64,000 bases of DNA, from NCBI GenBank assembly GCA_015680685.1, contig MNCI01026541.1, positions 208,595-272,594 of the forward strand, given 5' to 3'. Origin of the DNA: Gnetum montanum. Lineage: Eukaryota; Streptophyta; Gnetopsida; Gnetales; Gnetaceae. The position numbers were made by a program, and so were the translations under genes. Positions 20,959 through 31,478 of the stretch are shown here, one piece after another. The notes under the pieces are model-generated. The model was given only the letters and a program-made list of their open reading frames with translations. It was not told where the DNA came from and did not search any database. The number at the start of each line of letters is the position of its first letter. Position 1 is the first letter of the stretch.

Positions 20959-23870
20959 ATGGCACTAAGACCAAAGCATGGAATACAAGTAGGACCATCT
21001 CAATCTAGGGATAAGTAGCTTGAAACTAGAAGGGGCCAATAAGAACAACCACAAGAGTAGGAAGATGAAACTCATGCCACTGGACCTCTTTGTGAGAACC
21101 CAAAATTGGAATCTATTCGTCAGATTCTAGAAGAGGTAGAAACAAAGTAGTCTCACTAGGATGATGCATCAAGTCTTATGCCTAGACTTGAAGTAACCTT
21201 GACTCATGCCTGCCTTGATCAAATCAAGCTTAGGGATGTTTAATGTTTGGTTCTAAAAGAATTAAACTTTGGGACGTTCCTAGAGTTTTCTTTAGAGGAA
21301 GTTAAAGTTGAATTGCAGACCTCTCCCATGTGGCCAATCATCATTTCTAGTGGGAAGTGGTGCATGGAAGAGACCTACCACTTCTAGAACAACTAGTAGC
21401 CAAGTACCATAGTTAGAATCAAGAACATTCTTGTGTCTTGCTTGGTTGAATTAATTGCACATACTCTTGGCTTACTTGATACTGGAACTAGATTGGTAGA
21501 GATCTCAACTTAGGAAGACCTTGAGGTAAAGAAGGAGTGGACCTAGTGATGCTATGGAGTGAACTGCAAGGAGTATGATGCGTTCACTATGTCGAAATGC
21601 ATGTATTCCAAGATAGTAGCCCATGAACTGAATCCAATGGTGAGGCCTAGTAAGGTGATTTCCTTTTCCACCCATGCATGTGCTACTCTAAGTGGAAAAT
21701 TTCCCATCAATCTTTCATGGCGAATCTATCTAAAGATAGAGAAGTGGTTCAAAGAGAATGAACATGGAAGGAAGGCCCTACCCTTTGCCTACCTCATAAA
21801 AAAATTGTGTAAAAGGGTAGGAATAGTTCACTACGTCAATGATGCAATCAAGCATGATCCTTCTACCTCTTGGGTAGAAATGATAAAAGACAAGACCCTA
21901 ACACAACCAAGGAAGAGGAGCAGCAACCACCACCCCCACCATCCACTCATAAAACAACATCAAAATCCTATGCTACCCTTGAATGAATGCATGAGATCCA
22001 CGAGTAGCCCTTGTGCTAGTAGGAGTAATGAGCAGGAATGAGTGGTGGTGATCCATCTGTGTACCGCCAAGTGATGAGTCATCTCAATGAAGTGGCTCAA
22101 ACCATCAAATAGATGGAGGGAGGTGGACCAATTTTCTCAACCCAAAGAATGCAGCTACTTACAAGATCGAATCTTAGCGCCTAAGAGGTAACGATATCTC
22201 TCTCACAATAGTAGCAGTTCCCAAAAATATTTGGGAATGCCGCTACTTTCTTAGTGCATTTAGAGGAGGGCAAGGAGAAAACTATGTTGGTGATGCAACA
22301 CCATGGCTAGGAGACAATAGTAGAGATGGTTACTAATAGAATTTTTGAGGCATTGAATGCACTTGTAGTATCTATACTAGACGTTTCTACACTTAGAGAT
22401 GTGTAGATGTCCATAGGGATAGTTAGCTGTAGATTGAGCATATCCCAACATGAGGAGTTGCTGGATCGACTAGTGGGAACTAGACAACCAATTCTGGATG
22501 TCTTTGACCTTCCAGATACAATCATTGCAACCTAGTCGGAGCTATTAGAAGCAAGGGGCAAATGCATTATCATGAAGGGACAACTCAAAATAGCCAGAGA
22601 TCAAAACCAACGCTTGGCTGTAAAGGTTGCTAAACTAAGATCCCACCTTGCTAATCATGCATTTCTCAACCTTGTACTGAACTATGATGAATCTTTTCAA
22701 CAACTTTAGGACAAGTTCAAGAAGCTTGAGGATGTAAAGAAGATGGTGGTCTTTGAGCACTCCTTGGCCAATGCCACCATGCATAATATCTAAAAGGTCT
22801 TAGACTAGACTCGCTAGGAAAACATAACTTTGATTGCAAAAAATCATTGCTTGAGGAATGTTGATGTGAAAATGTAGAAAATGCAATATTTCATCCATTA
22901 ACAATAGGAGCAGCTAGCCAGAGTGAACAATATACTAAGGAGATTAACAATTGAAAATAGAAATCTCTCCATGGAGGAAGTTCGAGCTCTTCGTCAATAA
23001 TTTGCAATAAAGGTAGCCTCTTGGAAAAATGAGGCTCTTAAGTTTGAGAGAGTCAAAAATCACTATAGAGATCAGGTTGATCTACAAAAAGAAATCAATG
23101 AGAAACATATTCAAATGGTGAAGGCAAAAGTTAATGTGTCTCTCCAATAGCTCATGGAAGGAGGTGATGTTTGGCAGCCTATCTTTAATGGGCTTAATGA
23201 CTACAACAAGGTGAAGATCCACATGAAGGAGCTTTAGATCAAGGAGATGATGGAGTACATTGAGCTTGCCAATCTCCATTATGCATATTTGGTGATGTTG
23301 AATGCTAGATAGTCATAGTTTGAATTGGAGAAACAAGTGGCCAATTCGTACTTGTTGTATGAAGCAGAGTTCAAGCATCACAAAGACACCAAGCAAAAGC
23401 TTGAGGTGGAAAATGCAGAACTCGATGTTCTTAGGTAGCGCTTCACCGATTAATGGTCTACAGTTGAGAACTTGACTAGGAGATGAGTGACTACCAGGAG
23501 CTACAAAATGTAGTAAAGGGATTCGATGCTGAACATAAATCTTTCACTACATAGTTCATCAATGTGAAGGAGCTATTCCCACCAATGCCCTATCCTTGGG
23601 ATGTTCCCACACTGGCCCACATTTGCAATGCAGTGTGAACTATGAACAATCCTAGGAGTAAGGAGGAGAAGATGAAGGCACTACTGGATGCCTTTTATCT
23701 TCTACTAGAAGTTGTAGCTTCCACAGGTCAACCACAGCCGCCTTAGCCATCATGTGCACTCGAAGCAGGAGAAGGTCCTTTAGAGCCTTAGGAACCTCCA
23801 CCACCTGGGACCATTTGAACTTCTTCCTCATCTTCACGTAGTCAGAGGAATTTTATTTGTTAATTTTGTC
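20959..23870 (+). pseudogene. Element F: extra ORF, PF20167-like domain plus coiled coil
   Basis: Copy of the env-position ORF. Order: charged N-terminus; PF20167-like domain with blocks RLEVTLTHACLD (about 21190), ELNFGTFLE, HELNPMVRPSKVISFSTHACATLSGK without its middle (about 21625-21710) and ALPFAYLIKKLCKRVGI (about 21775-21825); a Pro/His-rich stretch; then a long Glu/Lys/Leu coiled coil (about 22400-23500, words such as KLEVENAELDVLR). 21559-22041 is open for 160 codons; stops break the rest. The start is the ATG after the candidate splice acceptor. Role in the element is unknown; no transposase catalytic motif or viral glycoprotein pattern is visible. Confidence 0.65.
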
Positions 23871-24063
23871 TTGATGTTCAATTTTTTTGTCCCAAACACC
23901 AACATTTTGTAATGATTGTAAATTCGTACACTTGAGAATTTAGTATTTGTTTGTGTTTGTGTATGTCACTTAGAAGGCTATAAGTCCACAAAATTCAACT
24001 AGATTGCCTGTGAATGCTTAATGATTCATATGGTTGAGCATAGGGTCTACTCACTACTCATCA
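23871..24063 (+). mobile_element. Element F: 3' LTR remnant
   Basis: Ends TGATTCATATGGTTGAGCATAGGG...CTCATCA, the 3' end of the Athila-like LTR. The polypurine tract and most of U3 are missing, so a deletion has joined the end of the extra ORF region to the LTR tail. F ends at 24063. Confidence 0.7.
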
Positions 24064-25430
24064 GACTCTATTATTTGATATAAATTATGGAGGCAAATGT
24101 AGAATACTAATATTCCTAGAGAACTTCTATTTGCTATTTAGAAGTTGTATAGTTCAATACAAAGTATGTTCTTAAATAATAACAAATAAAGAAAATTTAT
24201 TCTAAATAATAATATTAGGTTGAAGCAAGGATGTCCACTTTCACCTACTTTGTTTAACATCTACATTAACAAATTAAAACAATGAATATCCTCTATTGCA
24301 TTGAACTCTATTAAAGTTTGAAATTTTCTTGTGAATATTTTAATGTTTGTTGATGATGTAGTTCTTATAGTAAAAACTAAAGTTCAAATAAAGTTTGTGC
24401 TTCAAATTTTAGATGATTTTCATAGTATCTCTGGGATGAAAGTAAATATTAACAAACTCATAATGATGGTTTATGGCATAAATTTCTTTTGCAAATAAAT
24501 TTTTATATTGGATCAGAGAAAATTGAAATTGTCTCCTCATATAAGTATTTAGATATCTCAATTTCAAATGGATATTCTTGGTAAGATTGTATTGCTTAGA
24601 GGGTTTCAAATAGTATGCATACTTTATATTTAGTTCATGGTAAATGTGCAATAGAACAGATTTGGGCATGAGAGCTTGGCAAGAAAATGTATAATCAACT
24701 TGTTCAACTAGTTCTATTATATAGTTATGAAACTTGGAAACAAAATTTACTTGTAGCGTAATGGAAACATTTGGAATATGTTCAAAATTTATTTTTATTA
24801 CAGGAACTTTAGGTAAAGGCTCAAACTCCATTTTATGTTTTATTAGTAGAAGTGGATATGCTACCTATTAAAATTGTAGCTCTTAAAAAAATTCTACAAT
24901 TTTATAAAAAGATGTTTACTAGGGCTGGGATCTACCTATTCACAAAAGTTTATAACATCACTTAGAAAAAAGATGGTTCAATGATGAGAAAAAATGGCTT
25001 CAAAAATGGAATATTGAAGATCAAGATTTAAATTTTAGCTTTAAGGATTTGAAAAAAAGGATAAGATAGGAGGCATTGAAGCACATGTGGGAACAACTAT
25101 ATGGTAAAAGGTAATTTAATTTGTAGGATTCGATGAGGATCCTTAACAAACATATTTATTTATTTATCTACTCCTATTTCTAAATAAACTAATGAGGCAA
25201 TCATACATAGTCGTGCGAGATTTCACTATCTATTAATTAAAACAAGGAGATGAATTAATCTTCAAAGAGAATTACACATCTATAGATTTTGAATACTAGA
25301 AGTAGTGGAAAATGAACATATCTTCTAAATTGTCCTTTCTTTAATGCTTTTAGGTAAAACTTTGCCACATTTATAACGCTAGGTCGCATACTTGATTTTA
25401 CTAGGTAGCACTAAGTTATAAACTTCTATA
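24064..25430 (+). pseudogene. Decayed LINE (non-LTR) reverse transcriptase
   Basis: Plus-strand translation across frames shows a plant LINE RT: RLKQGCPLSPTLFNIYINKL (about 24220-24280), the catalytic box as FVDD followed by VVLI (about 24347-24372), a FHSISGMKVNINK block, then the thumb-like SISNGYSW, VLLYSYETWKQN and PFYVLLVEVDMLP blocks. Many stops and frameshifts. No endonuclease domain or poly(A) tail was recognised, so this is an internal or 5'-truncated fragment. Confidence 0.8.
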
Positions 25431-25689
25431 TGAAAAAAAATTTCCACATTTGTTTGAGTTGAGGCATTAATTTTGGGTCATTTTTTTTGTTGAGACATTT
25501 CAGACCTAAGCTTGGTGACATGTTCCAAGTATAGATAATACAATTGAATATTTTCTTTAGGGGAAGGGACCTACAAAAACCTTGAAATCTATTTAAAATA
25601 AAAGAAAAAAGAAAAAAGGTTACATTAAAAACATCGTACAAACAAAAAACAATGAGGCGTTAGTTCACAATTATTACATTTCCTCCATT
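25431..25689 (-). other. Possible 3' flank of the broken exon
   Basis: Downstream (minus strand) of the exon at 25690-25848: T-rich runs and no coding region recognised. It may include 3'-UTR sequence and LINE border. Confidence 0.35.
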
Positions 25690-25848
25690 GCTGCCTTAAA
25701 AAGTTGTAGAAGACGGGTCTTCCCTGCAAATCTAGCAATTGATCAAGGCAAAGCCGTGCGCACGAATACAGCATCTTTATGTAGTGAAGATAAAGCGTAA
25801 ACCAAAATCTCTTCGACCACATTGGGATCCCTTTCAACGACCGAACTG
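25690..25848 (-). pseudogene. Last-exon fragment of an unrecognised host gene
   Basis: Read on the minus strand from a splice-acceptor-like GATTGGTAG, this gives an uninterrupted protein-like frame of about 52 codons with one internal TGA, ending in a double TAA. It has ordered, non-low-complexity composition (blocks VVERDPNVVEEILVYALSSL, KDAVFVRTALP, then after the stop ARFAGKTRLLQLFKAAMEEM). It reads as the C-terminus of a conserved, probably helical plant protein. I cannot name the family. Upstream exons were not found, so it is a relic or a partly captured gene; the TGA could also be a sequencing error. Confidence 0.45.
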
Positions 25849-26406
25849 ACCTACCAATCCAGCAAACATAATCATTTAACGAAACATTCTGCATATCCTA
25901 CCACAGAATCCAGAGTCCTCTTCGCTGTTTTACAAGAGATGGAGGATTGCTAATGATTTCGTGACCTAAATGTCAACCAGGCTTGGTGGAGCAGAGCTGA
26001 ACCGCCACAATTTGTTAGAAAAAGTGGAGTAATTCACGGGCACAGACATTCTTACCTAATTTGTACAGTCAAAGATGCATGTGTTGGTTTTGAAATGCAC
26101 AGATTTGGCGGTGGTTGTTGGCTCTGCAATCTAAAACAAACCCATAACCAAAAAGGCCATGCCGACACAAAAGTCGGAAAAAGTAAAAAGAGGACTCCAC
26201 CCCACGCATAAAAGCCTGTTGTGATACCAGAGAGCAAGTGTATGCACCCACAAACAGAGCATAAGTTAGGTGCCATGGAATAAATCATGTGCGGATCACC
26301 TACCGTCATGCAAATTCAAAAATTAGGTGAAATATCTGAGCATTTGCATGAATTATGGTGGTTGAAATAGAATTGGAAATTTCAAATCTTGTCAGGTAAC
26401 AAGAAC
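25849..26406. other. Upstream region of the dirigent gene, low repeat content
   Basis: No repeat family was recognised. A minus-strand frame at 26052-26309 with a hydrophobic stretch ends at a donor-like AATTAG|GTAAGA, but no homology is apparent. This region probably contains the dirigent promoter. Confidence 0.4.
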
Positions 26407-26413
26407 TATAAAA
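26407..26413 (+). promoter_or_regulatory. Dirigent gene TATA box
   Basis: TATAAAA in GAACTATAAAATG, 69 nt before the ATG at 26476. A start of transcription about 30 nt downstream would give a 5' UTR of roughly 40 nt. Confidence 0.65.
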
Positions 26414-26475
26414 TGAAATGGTGAGCAGAGAGGATGAATCATATTGGTTGAAGGAGTGTATTCTTAATTGGTAGA

Positions 26476-27048
26476 ATGGAGAGGAGGGGCAAGAAAATGT
26501 GTGTTGCTGCTGCTGTTGCAGTGATGTTGTTGATGCTTGTGGGTAGCAGCCATGGATTTAGGTGGAGGCCCAGGAAGCCATGCATGAATCTTGTTCTGTT
26601 CTTCCATGATGTGCTCTATGATGGCAACAACGGCCACAATGCCACCTCCACACTTGTTGGAGCCCCTCATGGAGCCAATACGACCAGGCTCACAGGCAAG
26701 GATAACCATTTTGGGGATCTTGCAGTGTTTGATGATCCCATCACTCTGGATAACAACTTCCACTCACCTCCTGTGGGCAGAGCTCAGGGATTCTATTTCT
26801 ATGACATGAAGAACACTTTCAGTTCCTGGCTTGGCTTCTCTTTTGTGCTGAATCATACTGACTACAAGGGGACCCTCACATTTGGCGGAGCAGACCCCAT
26901 TTTGACAAAGTACAGAGACATTTCTGTTTTGGGTGGGACTGGGGACTTTGCCATGGCCAGAGGCATTGCCACCATCAACACTGATGCATATGAAGGAGAT
27001 GTGTACTTCAGACTCAGAGTAAACATTACTCTGTATGAATGCTACTGA
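26476..27048 (+). CDS. Dirigent protein (DIR-a like)
   Basis: Intact 190-residue dirigent protein in a single exon, usual for this family. Dirigent proteins act in the cell wall and direct stereoselective coupling of monolignol radicals, for example to pinoresinol in lignan formation; they do not oxidise the substrate themselves. Residues 8-27 form a hydrophobic signal peptide with likely cleavage near SSHG/FR. The dirigent beta-barrel spans about 36-190, with the family blocks [12 protein letters not shown] (39-50), [12 protein letters not shown] (79-90), [12 protein letters not shown] (103-114) and [19 protein letters not shown] at the end. Cys36 and Cys189 match the pair that is disulfide-bonded in AtDIR6. 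N-glycosylation sequons at Asn55, 68, 126 and 183. TATA box 69 nt upstream. The sequence is closest in character to conifer DIR-a proteins. It is more GC-rich than its surroundings and is the only intact host gene in the window; substrate specificity cannot be read from sequence. Confidence 0.96.
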   Translation: MERRGKKMCVAAAVAVMLLMLVGSSHGFRWRPRKPCMNLVLFFHDVLYDGNNGHNATSTLVGAPHGANTTRLTGKDNHFGDLAVFDDPITLDNNFHSPPVGRAQGFYFYDMKNTFSSWLGFSFVLNHTDYKGTLTFGGADPILTKYRDISVLGGTGDFAMARGIATINTDAYEGDVYFRLRVNITLYECY

Positions 27049-27650
27049 GTTCTGTTTTTAAATTCTGTCTGTGTCATGTCCTTGTTTCTCAGTTCCTCTC
27101 AGTCTTCCCAATAACATATCACTGGAGTGGACTGGTTCTCTATGTTGTCATGTTCCAGTCTACCAAGCAAATAATTCTGGGTCTATGTCTGATATTTAGA
27201 ATGCGTCTGATTTTAGGAAACATCTTGTTCAGTACAGAAAAATGCACTTGGTCAAGGGATTTTTTAGGTCATTGCTTCTGGGTTATTTTCAGCTTTGTTA
27301 ACGAAGTTTGCATGACATTATGACAGCCATCCATCAAAGGTTTCGTTGCATTTACTTACTTGACAGTTTCTGTTTGTAAGCTACGTGAACTGCCGTCAGT
27401 ATTGTCCAGTCAACACTAGCAGACGTGAAACACTTTAATACTAATAAATTAATTTATTAGTGGAATTAGCGATTGTGTTCGCGCAAGTTTGATTCGTCCG
27501 GCAATAATTGGTTTCGTGATTTAATGTCTGTTTGGTGACTACCGACGAGCGCTAAAAGACAAGCAGAGGCCCATCACCTATACCAGTCATGATTTTTGAT
27601 GCAGAGGCACGGTTTTTGATGCGCAATAATAAAGCATAATACTGGAACCT
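27049..27650. other. 3' flank of the dirigent gene
   Basis: Likely 3' UTR followed by unassigned DNA. Candidate poly(A) signals AATAAA occur at about 27443 and 27626. A perfect 22-bp palindrome is at 27440-27461. No gene was recognised; the open frame at 27039-27323 overlaps the dirigent end and has no features. Confidence 0.5.
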
Positions 27651-27880
27651 CACACACATACCTCCCAGATATTGTGGAAAGGATCTTATGAAACTTTTTT
27701 TTGCTGGGGCCATGATAATCTACAAACCTAAGAGTCTAGACAAGAAATAGTTAGTCAGTCAACATACAATAAGTCAAACCTTTCCACGAGTATAAGCTAG
27801 CTAATACAACAAATGCCTCATTGGATAGACAACCATAGTTAATATTTTGGATTTCCTTTTTTCAACTTAGTTGTTGGGGA
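27651..27880 (+). pseudogene. Element G: integrase C-terminal fragment
   Basis: Plus-strand match to the integrase tail seen at 6850-7050 (words TTGTGGAAAGGATCTTAT, GGGGCCATGATAATCTACAAAC, CAACATACAATAAGTC). Everything upstream is missing, so G is 5'-truncated here and borders the dirigent region. Confidence 0.65.
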
Positions 27881-29505
27881 GATAACTATCTGTGCTAACT
27901 ATATAAGTGGCTCCTTAGTTTTTCATCTTTTTGTTTTACACCTTATTACTTTTATGACTTTTTGTTTTGCACATTTTTTGTTTTACACCTTTTTGTTTTC
28001 TACATTATTAATTTTTAAAAAATTTTGTTTTACAACATCGTTAGTGCATTTGCTATTTCTTGAATATTTTACACTTTCTTTTATACTTTATTTTATTTTG
28101 GTGTCATTTTGTAACTTTTTGTTAATAAGTGTCAGGCACAGTGGTAATTTGTTGGTTGATAGTGGTATGTACTATTTAGTTATTTGATTGTTGGTGTCTG
28201 GATTCTAGATTTGAATTTTATTACCGATAATTAGGACATGGTTTCCTTAAATGCAACAAGCAATGAGTCCACAACATTCATCCACCCACAAACTTTATGG
28301 TTTTCCTTGTTCTAAAAATGTGTAGTCCCTTTTTTATTAATAAAACTATTAATGAATTTGTGACTTTGGTAGTTTTAAGATTTGGAAAGGATTCAAAAGT
28401 TTGAACAGGGTGTGACTTCAAGGGGATTTGGTATTCTTTATGCCTTTCTGCTTACTTGGATGCATGTGTGTTTTTATGGATTTCTTACCATTCCATGTCG
28501 ACCAATAAAAGGAAGTTGAATAAGTTTTTTCATGGTGTGGTTATCATCATCATAAAAAAATAAAAAAACAATAAAAATGATGAGAATTCAAAGCACATCC
28601 CTTAAACAAAATAAACGGGCTACAAGCATTGGTTATGGAACTAGAAAGACATGTTACCCATGCCTGCAGGTCCCCTCTAACTAAGGCCCTTCCTCACTTC
28701 CTACTTCTCTTTTCTTCTCTAATAAAGAATGGTGGTTGTTCTGTGGAAACACTCTTGTATCTTAGGGCATGGAGTAGTTTTAGAATGATGATGCAAAGTC
28801 ATTGAACATGGTTGGTTTTGGTCTAGACTAAGGCCCTTAGTTAATGGATTTTATTAGGTCCTTTAATTACAAAATCCACAAGGGACTTCATGTGACCTTA
28901 ATCAGGAACTCCATTCCACTCTCTCTCATCTATCTTTGCTTTCCATGTCTCATCTCACTATCGGTTTCATGTTCTTATTCAATGTCCTAGTTTGGTATGT
29001 CGAAATTCTTAGGTAGTTTCTTTCAGGTTTTGTATTTAACTTTCTATACCCATTAATCATCCATGGAGCCCATGGACTCGGTTTGAAGTTATGCAAGGGT
29101 AATAAAAGGCTTGTGCCTACATTGGGAAGGATCCATTTACATACCTTTTGGTTAGGTTAGTTAAGTTCTTTACCCTTAGACTTCCTTACAATCAAATCCT
29201 TTTATTTGCCTCATTAATGACATCCAATTATGTGCATCTTCACAATGTTTTTTAGTGAAATCTTTTATCATTATTATTGTGAATTCTTAAACCCTCTTCA
29301 AGCATTTCATCTAGTTTGAACTTTTTTGAATTTAATAATGGACCACATATTTATTTTTTCCTACTTATCAATCTCCCCACTAACACTATTAACTAAATAA
29401 AACCACCATAATCACAACTTGGCCAAGTGTAATCATCAACGAGACAAAGTACTTCAAAGCTATATGAGACACATTGCATACTAATTCATGATTTTGTTGT
29501 GATTG
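27881..29505 (+). mobile_element. Element G: post-pol spacer
   Basis: Collinear with the spacers of A, B and F: T-rich TTTTTGTTTTACACC array at about 27925-28080, GACTTCAAGGGGATTTGG, CATGGTGTGG, AATTCAAAGCACATCCCTTA, GGTCCCCTCTAACTAAGGCCC. It has a single copy of the CATGGTGTGG module, unlike A and B. The U3-like promoter module found in F, A, B and X was not recognised. Confidence 0.7.
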
Positions 29506-29832
29506 CAATGGGAAGCATGGACTAGAAGCAGGATTCTCTTCACTAAGGATGATGTGGAAATGCCATGTGAGGAGGACCCCTCCTAATCATTGAATCTTCT
29601 CCTTCACTCTTTTGCTATCAAGAGGAGTTGGATGTTAATTTTGTCCATGGTGTTCATTGCTCTTATCATGAATATCCAATTTTGTAAAAGCTTGTAATTT
29701 TTACACCCTAGCATTCAAAGTCTATTTGTTCCATCTCAGTCAGTTTGTATGTCAGTCAATAATCCCATATCTACCCAATATTTTATAAAGAACTTGTTTC
29801 ACCTCTTCTTCACTCTAGGATGAGTTTTCATT
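29506..29832 (+). pseudogene. Element G: extra ORF, internally deleted remnant
   Basis: Only scraps of the extra ORF remain between the spacer and the polypurine tract: a start-like GATTGCAATGGGAAGC at about 29500-29515 and a tail resembling the ORF's 3' region (TTTTGTCCATGGTG, CTTGTAATTTTTACACC). Nearly 3 kb present in F is missing. Confidence 0.5.
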
Positions 29833-29846
29833 CAATTATGCGGGTA
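29833..29846 (+). other. Element G: polypurine tract
   Basis: CAATTATGCGGGTA directly before TGATGAATC, the plus-strand equivalent of the CAATCATGGGGGTA block beside the minus-oriented LTRs. Confidence 0.6.
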
Positions 29847-30679
29847 TGATGAATCATGTTTTGATTTTCTTTAATATCAAATACTTGATATTGGAGCCCA
29901 AGATACAATGTCGAATATTCGATATCATGGGGTATATGTTGGCCTATAAATGTAGCGCTTGGGCTCACAATTTTCATATAGTTTTTCATTAGTTTTTGTA
30001 TAGAGTAACAAAGTTCTTGTAGTTTAGTCATTTCAAAGTTAGAATATTTCTAAGTGCTTGTAGCAGAATTCTAAGTGTGTATAGATCTTTATTCGAGCAT
30101 TGATGTACCTAAGCACAATAGTGTGATGGGAATAAAGATGAGCCCTTTTGATAATCCTTGCAACACTAAGAGTAGATTAATGTTTCCTTTAATGCATTTA
30201 TTATTCATGCACTTTACTTTAATAGATTTTCATTAAGTAATTAATTTCCAGTTGTTAGTGAACATAATCACAACCACTTCAAGCATACATGTAGCACTTA
30301 GTAACCTAAAAACACTTAACATTTGGTAACCCAATAGTGCTACATGCATTTAGGATGTGTTCAGGGAGCAGGAACAAGTACTTGTGTTAAGCTAGCTAGG
30401 TAGTAGGTTAATTAGATATTACATTCGTCCATCTTTCATTCTTGTTATGGACAATTAAATTTATGAAATACAAAATGATAAAAATCATATATCTCAGTTG
30501 CACTTAACCATATACTTGTACTTCATGACTGGAATTGAGAAGACAATGATTATTTTGATTAGATTTCATGTCTTAAAACTAGTGTACTTAAGAACTTAAG
30601 GTCTGCAAAATTCAATTGGATCGCACATGAACACTTGTGATTCATATGGTTGGGCATAGGGTTACCTCTCCTCTCATTA
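29847..30679 (+). mobile_element. Element G: complete 3' LTR (833 bp)
   Basis: Begins TGATGAATCATG, ends CTCATTA. TATAAAT at 29945-29951, AATAAA at 30131-30136, and the same R/U5 words as the other LTRs (ATCTTTATTCGAGCATTGATGTACC). U3 words before the TATA box are of the GATATTGGAGC / TCGATATC type, shared with element X rather than with A or B. It abuts the minus-oriented LTR of X. Confidence 0.8.
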
Positions 30680-31478
30680 GATGAAATTAGTTGTGGCATC
30701 TAGATTATTATGTCTTGATTGCAGTTCACTATCTTCCCACTTAGACTAATGGTAGCATTGTTTTGAATGGTTTAGTCTAAAGTGAGGCATATGATCATTG
30801 ATGTTATTGCAACCTTATGCAACTCTTAATGATAATAGAGAAATTAATTATTTAATCTAATTAATAATAGAAAGTAAAGTCTAAACTAGCCTACATGCAA
30901 TGAGTATTCATTCCTAACCTTTGGTACATGCCTTGGACTTTGTGAAACTATCACTAGGATTACCAAGTGTACTGTCACTGGGTGTACCAAATGATAACAC
31001 TATTGGGTTACCAAGCAATTATACTTAAGCACTTGTGATTAGTTATACTCATTCTACTTAATAATAGAAACAATAAAGAGTAATAAATGGTAAACATTAA
31101 CTAAGGAAAATACTAAGCATTTAAGTAATTAAAAATAATAAAGGGTAGTGGATGCTACAATGATGGAAGTAATCTCGATCTTTATTGTTGAACATGTAAC
31201 ATGTCTAAGTACATCACATTTGAATAAGGATGTTGTATAATCACTTAACATCACACTGTGGGCATGCACTAGAAATAAATTAACTCCTATCTACTCCCTT
31301 CTCTATGTCTAAATCTATATCCAAATCATGCACTCGAGTGTTGTATTTATAGGCTAGCATGGATGAGGTAATATTAAATTCTTGACATTAGAGGTTGTGC
31401 ACCAATATCATATACTTGATAACATAGCTCCAATATTTGATATCCAATATCAGAACCCTACCAAAACATGACTCATCA
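30680..31478 (-). mobile_element. Element X: 3' LTR (minus), left end damaged
   Basis: Right end ACTCATCA at 31478 followed by the polypurine tract. Internal words GGTGTACCAAATGATAACACTATTGGG and CTTCCCACTTAGAC match the family. A TATA box (minus, GCCTATAAATAC) lies near 31347-31358 and U3 words GATATTGGATATCAAATATTGG near 31425-31455. The expected left end TGATGAG...GGTACCCCTA is not recognisable; the LTR of G joins instead. Confidence 0.7.

Noticed and set aside
24409-24831. 140-codon minus-strand frame
   Set aside because: It lies antisense to the LINE reverse transcriptase, whose motifs are clear on the plus strand.
26052-26309. Minus-strand frame with hydrophobic stretch upstream of the dirigent gene
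   Set aside because: No recognisable family, composition like translated noncoding DNA; the donor-like sequence at its end is not enough.
26464-26763. Open frame of 99 codons on the minus strand over the dirigent gene
   Set aside because: It is antisense to the intact dirigent CDS and has no features of its own.
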